Part shown: positions 56,972 to 64,000 of the stretch, piece after piece
Layout of the letters: the number at the start of each line of letters is the position of its first letter
How positions within the stretch are numbered: position 1 is the stretch's first letter
From: Ampelocalamus luodianensis
Lineage: Eukaryota > Streptophyta > Magnoliopsida > Poales > Poaceae
Reading direction: 5' to 3'
DNA: 64,000 nucleotides
NCBI GenBank assembly: GCA_036346255.1
Contig: CM070638.1
Span: 37,510,394-37,574,393 of the forward strand
Program-made: the position numbers and the translations under genes
Notes under the pieces: generated by a model
The model's input: only the letters and a program-made list of their open reading frames with translations
Told to the model about the DNA's origin: nothing
The model's database searches: none

Positions 56972-58088
56972 CGGATCTCGCCCTCTCGCCCATCCATTCC
57001 CATGCCCGACCGAGAAGACAGTAGACTAGTACGTATGTATGTGCGTTCTTGAGCCGCGCTTGCTGTTTCCGCCATTGATGGATGCGAGTTCTGAGATCCG
57101 ATAGCCTCGCCTCAGATCCACGCATCGTGGATGCGACTACTATTAGTATGCCATCCATGAAAGAAAGCGAAGGAAAACTTGTGAGATCCATCACCCATGG
57201 AGTCATGGATGTAAAGTTTTCTCCTGTTGTTCTTGTCGAGATGAGTGTGATGTTTTTGTTCAAAATAATTATTGTACATACTATTGTAAGATGCATGATG
57301 ATCTTGCCTGTCATGATTTGCCCGGATCCGGACCTGGCGTGGTAGCAGATGTGGAGCAACTGCAGCATATCTCTGCGCAATTAGGCGCAAAATCGCACGT
57401 AGTTGTTCCGGAAGCTGATTTCCGCCCACCTCCACCGCAGGTGGTATAGCTCGCCGCTGTTGAGCGGCCGATCCGTGTCCATTTCTGCGCATTTGGCGAA
57501 GGGGAATTTGATGATTCGATGAGTTAGGACTAGGTTTTGAGTCAGGACTAGGTTCTATGTAATTGATACTGTATTTTGTCTCTCTTTCGTGTTGGTTTTT
57601 TATCCATTTAAAAAATAAATACTAATTTTGTCTATGTTTTGTCTCTCTTGTTCTCTTCGGCCATAATCCACCGGCAACCTCCCTAGTGGCTCACTGGGGT
57701 CCTTCCTCGCCATTTCTCTTCCCTATTTCTCTCGGCTCTGGCCTTCGCCCCGCCCCCCCTCTTCTTAGGTCGAAGTCGTGCTGCCACCTCCTCCCTTGAG
57801 CTGCGCCACCGACATTGGGAAGAAGCACGCAGAAGGTGCCATGACGGGGGATGACGGATCCGTTGACGGCGAGCACGAGATGTGCAAATCCGGCGGTGGC
57901 AAGCTCATTGGCGCGAATCCGACCGTCTTCGGTCATCGACAACCGCCTCTTGCTGCTCGTCGCTTGCTGGTTGTTGTGGAGAGAAAGATGGCAATGCAGG
58001 CTCTTGGCTAGTTGCGAGACGGTGGCGACATGGCTCAAGTGAGGAGGGATTGTGCGGCTTTGAAGTGTGGACGACGGCTGGGGCGGAG
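56972..58088. other. 3' flank of the F-box gene, then GC-rich DNA; no gene recognised
   Basis: Likely 3' UTR to about 57280. From 57640 to 58080 GC-rich with ORFs on both strands (57691-58098 minus, 57778-58011 plus) but no domain. A long Gypsy LTR starts at the right edge. Confidence 0.4.
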
Positions 58089-58359
58089 CATATAACATCC
58101 CAATTTTTAGAAGTTTTTGAAAAATTTCAAAATAAAAATAACCCTTTGGCTTTGTTGAATTGCTAAAGCTTAACCTGGAGAATTTGGAAATGGAAAGCGA
58201 TTTAATGTGAATTAATCAAACTTCAACTAATTCAAAATCCGGCTTGCTTTGAGTTTATTAAAGTTCTCTGGTCTTTAAAATTCCCTTTTCCTATTTCTTT
58301 CGTTTTTCCGTCGGCCCGTTCCTCCTCTCGTCGCCGATCGCTCTACCCTCTTTGTTTCC

Positions 58360-58463
58360 CTTTGGTTTTGACCAGCCCTTTGGTCTCAACCAATCTGTTG
58401 GTTTCGACCAGCCCTTTGGTCTCAACCATTCTGTCAGTTTCGACCAGTTTGTTGGTTTCAACT
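58360..58463. repeat. Short tandem units in the Gypsy LTR (cgaccag...ttggt)
   Basis: Units such as gaccagccctttggtctcaa repeat about every 26-30 bp. The array continues after the solo LTR to about 60560. Confidence 0.7.
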
Positions 58464-60483
58464 TGTTGGACCGGAAAGGCGACTAGAGGGGGGTGAATAG
58501 GAGCACGATATATTTTTCTCTCAAATTGAATTCAATACGAATTTCACTCCAATAGCTATGAAAACTATGAAGATCAATCAAGCACAGCGGAAGACTTGTA
58601 TTGAATCCAATCAAAACCCCGAAGCAAAATCTTCAAAAACTCAAAACACCAAGTCTCGGGCGGTCTGACCTCTCACGGGGGCGGTCAGACCGGTTGGCCT
58701 AGCGGTCGGACCGCTCCTTCGGACGGTCAGACCTCTAGTTCAATGAACAGTGAAATCAGCCCGAAAAATCAAAACACGAATTGATCTAACTTTTGATTCA
58801 TGCGTCCAAACTTCGTGAAACTTGACACACACCTTCTCAAAGATGTCAGGAACCTATTCCAAGCAACGATCGTGAAGATCCTTGCCAAAGTTCCGACCTT
58901 TCTCCACGAGAGTGAAGGTGGTTCAAAAACCGAGCAAAAATCGAAATATGATCTAGAGACTTGCTCGTGGGTGATTGATGATCAAGATGACCCTAGATGG
59001 GTTCCCACATGTTGCAGTAAGTTAGATCACGGTAAGAAACCAACCAAAAACTCGTGGATCAAAGAAAGACTCAAAATCATCAAATAGAGAGAAAGAAAGC
59101 AAATGAACTCATCTTTGATAGAACTTTCTTTGGATTGATTTGATATGGTATTGGTTTACAGCCACTCCATCAATAGAGGACAAAGACTCAATACATGAGC
59201 ATGAAATCAAATCCAACTCTCTAGAATCCTAACCTCCACTACTCCTCTCCCTAAGCAAACTAGGGTTTCAAATACAATGAAAGGGTCAAGGGGGTGCAGC
59301 CACCTCCCTCCTCTATTTATAGTGGAGGCTTTGACTTTCTAGAAGAGTTTTCCTAATGGGCTCCCATTAAGGCCCAACACAAACGGGTCACACACGCACG
59401 TATTTTAAAGCGTCGTCTTCATCTCCTCTTGACCTAATCAGCTTCTCCACGCACCGTCTTGCGCCGCGGGTTAGCAAAAGGTCACCAAGGCGGTATTTGG
59501 TAAGTTTACCAAAATACCCCTTCTCGGCCATTCTTCAAAGACCGAGTCCAATCTTCGCGAAGCAGTCGCATGCTCCGCCACGTGTAGGTTGATCCAACGG
59601 CTCTCATCATGTCGGCAAGTCTCTCCCATCCGGCTCCCACCGAAACCACCATGGCACTTGCACCGACCCCGCCGCTTGATCCAACCCGTTGCACCGAATC
59701 GCCTGCTCGGTCACCTTTGTCCATCTTGCACCATGCTTGAGTCCATTGACCTCACCCGGCATCGTCGATCGTTCTGAACCTCAGCTGTTCAAGCCTAGTC
59801 CCGATCATCCTCGCCGTTGACCGTCGTTGACCACCAAGCAACCTGCACAATAATAGACAAGCAAATCGAATCCGAGAACAAGTTCTTCACAACTTGACCC
59901 ACGTTAATCAAAACATGCATCATGCAACACATATGCCATGAAACCCATGAACTTGACCTAACAAACAACCAACGCCGCCATGGAAAAACAACGACTTAAG
60001 TCAAAATCGGTCAGACCGCCACCAATGGCCGGTCTGACCGCTACCAAGGGACTTAGCCAAAATCCCAGCTCTGAAATCCGCAACCTCTCTGGAAATTTCA
60101 AACGAATAGAACTTTTGCCTGGAGGCTCCAAAAATTATGGGACCAAGAGCAGTAGAACCTCCTCTCTTGCCTACACCCTCTATTTTTGGCTCAGCTAAAA
60201 AATCCAAAGTCCATTTAATGGCCGGTCTGACCGCTCAGCGGTAGCCGGTCAGACCGCCACACTGGTCGGTCGGACCGCCGGCATGGCCGGTCAAACCGCC
60301 AGCCTCTTACTTGCAAAACAGCCCGAGACAGGACCGGTCTGACCGCCACCATGGCCGGTGAGACCACCTGAGACCTGACAGAACCTGAACTTTGCTGAAA
60401 ACTCGTGTTTCCACAAACCTTCAACGTCATTACCAATTGTCACATCATCCTAATATCATGAGCATAGCCCTATGATATCCACA
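58464..60483. mobile_element. Solo LTR, about 2.0 kb
   Basis: Starts TGTTGGACCGGAAAGGCG and ends TATCCACA (TG...CA), flanked by the 5-bp duplication CAACT (58459-58463 and 60484-60488). The flanking LTR's tttcgaccag repeats resume on the other side. It contains gaggggggtgaatagg near its start and many ggtctgaccg/cggtcagacc words (58660-58740, 60000-60370). No coding domain. Confidence 0.85.
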
Positions 60484-61479
60484 CAACTAGCCCTTCAGTT
60501 TCGACCAGCCTGTTGGTGTCAACTGTCTCTTAGTTTTGACCAGCCTTTTGTTTTGACTGCCCCGTCTATCAGCTTACCTACTCACCTTTTTCTTCCTCCC
60601 ATCGCGAAAGTCTTCGTGCACATTAAATGCCATCGTCTCTGCTACGCCGTGCGCATTAAAACTACCGACTGCGCATCAATACCTTTGTCTCCGCCTCGCG
60701 AATTTCGCCCCTTTTCCCTTCAGCGACATGCACATTAAATGCTGCTTTCTCCGACCGTCGTGTTTTTCCTCCCCTTTTCACACTACTCCATCTTGTTGCC
60801 TAGTTCTCCTTCCTTCCTCTATAAATAGAGCACTAGGGAGCCTTGCCTCTTGTTTTCCCCTCAGCTTTCAACTCTCCCTCTCTCTCACCCCGTTTCGCTG
60901 CGCTTCGAGTTTCGCCGCCGCCGGCTGGAGCTCGCGCCAACTGCCTCTAGCGCCGTCGGCAAGCTTCTCCTGCTGACGGTCGAACCATCTTCCTCCTCCC
61001 ATTCCGCCACCGTCGTTGATTCCCCGGCGACATCGTCCACTCCGTTGAGTTCGCCTTGCGACGTTCTACGCCGCGCTCCCTCCCTCTTCTCCGAAGCACC
61101 GTCGGTTCGCCGGAGCCCCGTGCGCGGCTAACCGCGTACACCACCGCGAATCCCGCTCGTATCTCTCGTCAAACCATGTGCCGCCTTCGCCTGTAAGTGA
61201 CCCCCGCACGCTCCCTCCTTTGCTAGTGCACTGCCTTCCTTCTTCTTTTCTTCTTTAAACAACTTTCTTGTTGGGGCCCACCTATCATTCACAGCAGCTC
61301 TACTCCCTGGCCATCTCTCCCTCACCTTCGGCTTCGCAAGACCGCGATCTACCCAAGGCTTCCCTTGTCTCCGCCAGGAGTTCACCAAAGTGCTCGCGCC
61401 ATCATCGACCGTCGTTCACCGTCTCCTCCTCCTCCGGCCTTCCTCTCAGTCCTGGTGAGTTTCCTGTGCCTTGTCCTCC

Positions 61480-61885
61480 TCCTTTCTTCTTCGACCGCGA
61501 CGAGTAGTCGAATCCTTCTTTCTTCTTTCGACCGTGTCGAGCAGTAGAATCCCCCTTCTCTTTCAACCGATGTTGAGCAGTCGAATCCCCCTTCTCTTTC
61601 GACCGCTGTTGAGTTATCGTATCCTCCCTGCATTCTTACTACGAACATGTCGAGTAGTCATATCCTTCTTACGATCACGTCGTGTAGTCGTATTCTTCTT
61701 ATGACCACATCTAGTAGTTGTATCCCTCTTTCGACCAGGTAGTGCAAGCCTTCCGACCAGTCGGTCGAACATCCTTCTGACTAGGTAGTCGAGCCTCCTT
61801 CCGACCACCTGAAGTCGAACCTCCTTCCAACCAGTCGAACCTCTTTTGACCAGGTCATTGAACCTCCTCCGACCGGTTGAACCCC
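61480..61885. repeat. Degenerate minisatellite in the Gypsy LTR
   Basis: About a dozen imperfect units of 25-37 bp around the theme ctttcgaccg...gagcagtcgaatcc, drifting to ccttccgaccagtcgaac. Confidence 0.75.
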
Positions 61886-63680
61886 CTTCCGGCCTTGTGA
61901 TTTCAAAACATCCGAGAGATCGTTCTCTTTTGTTCGAGCTCCGATCTGAGTGATTCAAGTTGCTAACTCCTTCTAAATTCAGTATCTTTCTTTTGGTTCT
62001 AGTTTGGTAATCTTTTCTTTTGGATTTTATTAGGAGTTGTCTTATTTACTTGGCTCTTTTCACACGTATAGATTTCGGCGTTTTCGAAGAGTTCTTGGAC
62101 CCAACGACCTCAACCCAAGCATCCCAACTCTTCAACGAAGGCAAGTCGTAGATGTTTGATCATGTCGCACCCAGTTTACAAAATTATACTGTTATATCAA
62201 CATGCATGGCTAGTTGTATAAAAAAATAGTTTGAGAATTAGCTGAATACCTACTCCACAGTATGACTTCTTGAATATTTGCGATCGACATGTTGACATGT
62301 ACCCTTGAACACCATAGGTTGGGTATTCTTAGTTGGACATTATTGTGATACCAACATGGGTGGGTGCGTATTATGCTTAGTCCTGCTTTAGTTATGTGAT
62401 GGTCTCTCGATCACCTGATTCAATGATATATGGAATCGTGGTGCGATACCACTATTGTGCAATTATGGTGCGAGATCACGGTTGTATCAATTGTGGTGCG
62501 ATGTCGCTGTTATTAAAATTTGTTATGCCATGGCAAGGGTTGTCATTTGGCTGGGTTGAACGAAAATGATTTATACTCGGGCGAGTGGTCGTTGGCAAAG
62601 GTGGGTGCGAGAGACACGTTTTTGGGTGCGAGAGGCACTTAGGTGCGCGAGGCACATGGGTTGAGGTAGTCTCGCTTGAGCAATCACTAAGGACTTAACT
62701 TTGTGAGCCATTGATCCGGACCTTACCGTGCAACCACAAGTCCATTATTGGGGTGGACCTGGCTAAATAATTAGCAATGTTTTGAGTTGGTTCTGTTTGG
62801 GTTGATGAACGACGCAAGAGGGGGCTAGGAAGGTGAATCCTTAGCGAGTAGAATCGGGTCAAAACAGAGCTTTGTAAATACCTTGTCACGTGCTCTAGAC
62901 CGCTTACCTAAGGTAGTGAGCGGTGGTATCGACGGATGCCAAACAAACTAGAGAAGTCGTGTCTTATGGTAAAAGCTGTACAACCTCTACAGAGTGTAAA
63001 ACTATTCGAATAGTCGTGTCCCCGGTTATAGACAATGCCTTGTGATTTCATACGAGGAGTAGTTTTTCTCAAAATTGTTGTCGTGAGTGTTCACGAGTTG
63101 TTTCAAAGAAACTTAATTACTTATGTATTAACCTTTCAAAATGTGCTTTACAATCTACTTATTGTAACTAATGTCAATACTGCTTTCTACAAATTAAACA
63201 TAAAGCTATTCTTGTCAAGCCTTACATGAATACTATTTGCATACTGTTCCCTACGACTTGTTGAGTACTTTATGTACTCACGGCTATACACCCTTTATTG
63301 ATCAGTCGTCAAAAACAATCAGGGAGCTCCGAGTTCTACGAGGAGGATTACTTCGAAGATCATGCGGATTAGGCCGCGTCCTCCACTCGATTGCCTATAG
63401 GCATGTCGGATGGCCTCCACAAGTTATTTTGTTTCTCTGCTGCAAGTTGTACTCTGTTGTCTTTAGCCCTACGTTGCAAATTCTGTTAATCTTGACCGTA
63501 AGTTCCTTTTGCTGTTAAGTAATATTAATTACCTTCTTCATCTTTAATCTTGTTGTATGGATATGATGTCATCTATGTTGCGACTGGATGAGCTAGCTAC
63601 TGATCATAGGACTAGTTCAGTGTGCACAGAAGGTCTCGGGGTTGCTTACCCGGAGTCCCGACAGAGCATCAGCTGGTCTG

Positions 63681-64000
63681 CCATGGCCAAAGCAAAGAAG
63701 ATGAAGGAAGAGAAGAGGTGGAAGAAGATGAGTAAGAAGACATGGGTAAAAAAAGTCCAAATTGGTATATACTTTTAGCTCTTCAACTATGTGACAAATA
63801 GCCTATGAACAACGAACATAATGAGAAATAATTGAAACCATACCAAATATAGAGACAACGATCAATGGCCATGGGTGTCGTCATGTCCATATGATTCCTT
63901 GTGCGTGATCCAACCGGTGGCCGTCTTCCTTAGCTAGGCACATACGCTACTTATCAACAAATTTAATTTAATTTAATTAAGCAAACAATAAAACTGGTAG
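63681..64000. other. Right edge of the window, no feature
   Basis: AT-rich at the end (aatttaatttaatttaatta near 63960). No ORF of note. Confidence 0.35.

Larger units (their letters stand above)
58089..63680 (+). repeat. Second long Gypsy LTR, interrupted by a solo LTR
   Basis: Starts TATAACATCCCAATTTTTAG, matching the start of the LTR at 31094. Has a promoter TATA (ctctataaatagagc near 60820), a downstream cttcaacgaaggcaagtcg block (about 62127) and the signature ctctacagagtgtaaaacta plus ttcgaatagtcgtgtcc (about 62987-63020). Without the nested insertion it is about 3.6 kb. The right end is approximate. Confidence 0.65.

Noticed and set aside
55814..57075. Long minus-strand ORFs (284 and 404 codons) over the F-box gene
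   Set aside because: They are antisense shadows caused by the high GC content of the coding strand; translations are Arg/Ala/Pro-rich without domains.
61480..61885. CRISPR-like repeat-spacer array
   Set aside because: Units are degenerate, contiguous and of variable length, inside an LTR; a minisatellite fits better.

Overview
The window looks like repeat-rich nuclear DNA of a grass (Poaceae). The evidence is GT/AG-spliced plant gene fragments, a GC-rich intronless F-box/kelch gene, and abundant grass-type transposons: chromodomain Gypsy, Copia, PIF/Harbinger and Stowaway MITEs, CACTA, MULEs and hAT. The genus cannot be fixed from the sequence alone. I see exactly one gene that looks intact and expressible in 64 kb: the F-box/kelch gene at 55871-56971 (+). 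No tRNA, rRNA or CRISPR was recognised.

Layout. 1-4.6 kb: a decayed DegP/HtrA-like protease gene on the minus strand. Its exons are separated by a Copia-type LTR fragment and a miniature LTR element with two direct LTRs and one inverted LTR. 5.2-6.0 kb: a 5'-truncated LINE with a 15-bp target duplication. 7.7-8.6 kb: a PIF/Harbinger-like element. 8.6-22.3 kb: broken exons of a La RNA-binding protein gene followed, in the same orientation, by a broken fragment of chloroplast TatC. This chimera is split by a 6.2-kb Gypsy element (9055-15267, TSD TCCTC), which itself carries an 804-bp DNA element (11992-12795, 8-bp TSD), and by a recombined Copia array (15.6-21.2 kb). 23.0-26.2 kb: a dead hAT transposon. 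26.4-31 kb: a tandem duplication, AT-rich DNA and several MITEs.

31.1-37.8 kb: a long Gypsy LTR abutting a degraded Copia element, which contains a Pack-MULE-like insertion (35907-37159) with long terminal inverted repeats and a 9-bp TSD. 39.3-39.9 kb and 50.8-51.7 kb: arrays of hAT-type MITE units joined by a conserved short spacer. 40.9-44.2 kb: Copia sequence arranged as a large inverted repeat. 44.2-49.8 kb: two oppositely oriented MULE transposase remnants. One carries a CACTA element (44867-45698) whose core is an 85-bp-arm hairpin. 55.1-57 kb: a tandem repeat, a Stowaway MITE, then the promoter and coding region of the F-box/kelch gene. 58.1-63.7 kb: a second long Gypsy LTR interrupted by a 2-kb solo LTR (TSD CAACT) and containing a degenerate minisatellite.

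The parts do not form an operon or pathway. They record successive insertion, gene-fragment capture and recombination. Order can be read where target duplications are intact: the La/TatC chimera came first, then Gypsy, then the 804-bp element inside the Gypsy reverse transcriptase. Likewise a MULE came before CACTA, Copia before the Pack-MULE, and the Gypsy LTR before the solo LTR. Element boundaries given without a named target duplication are approximate.
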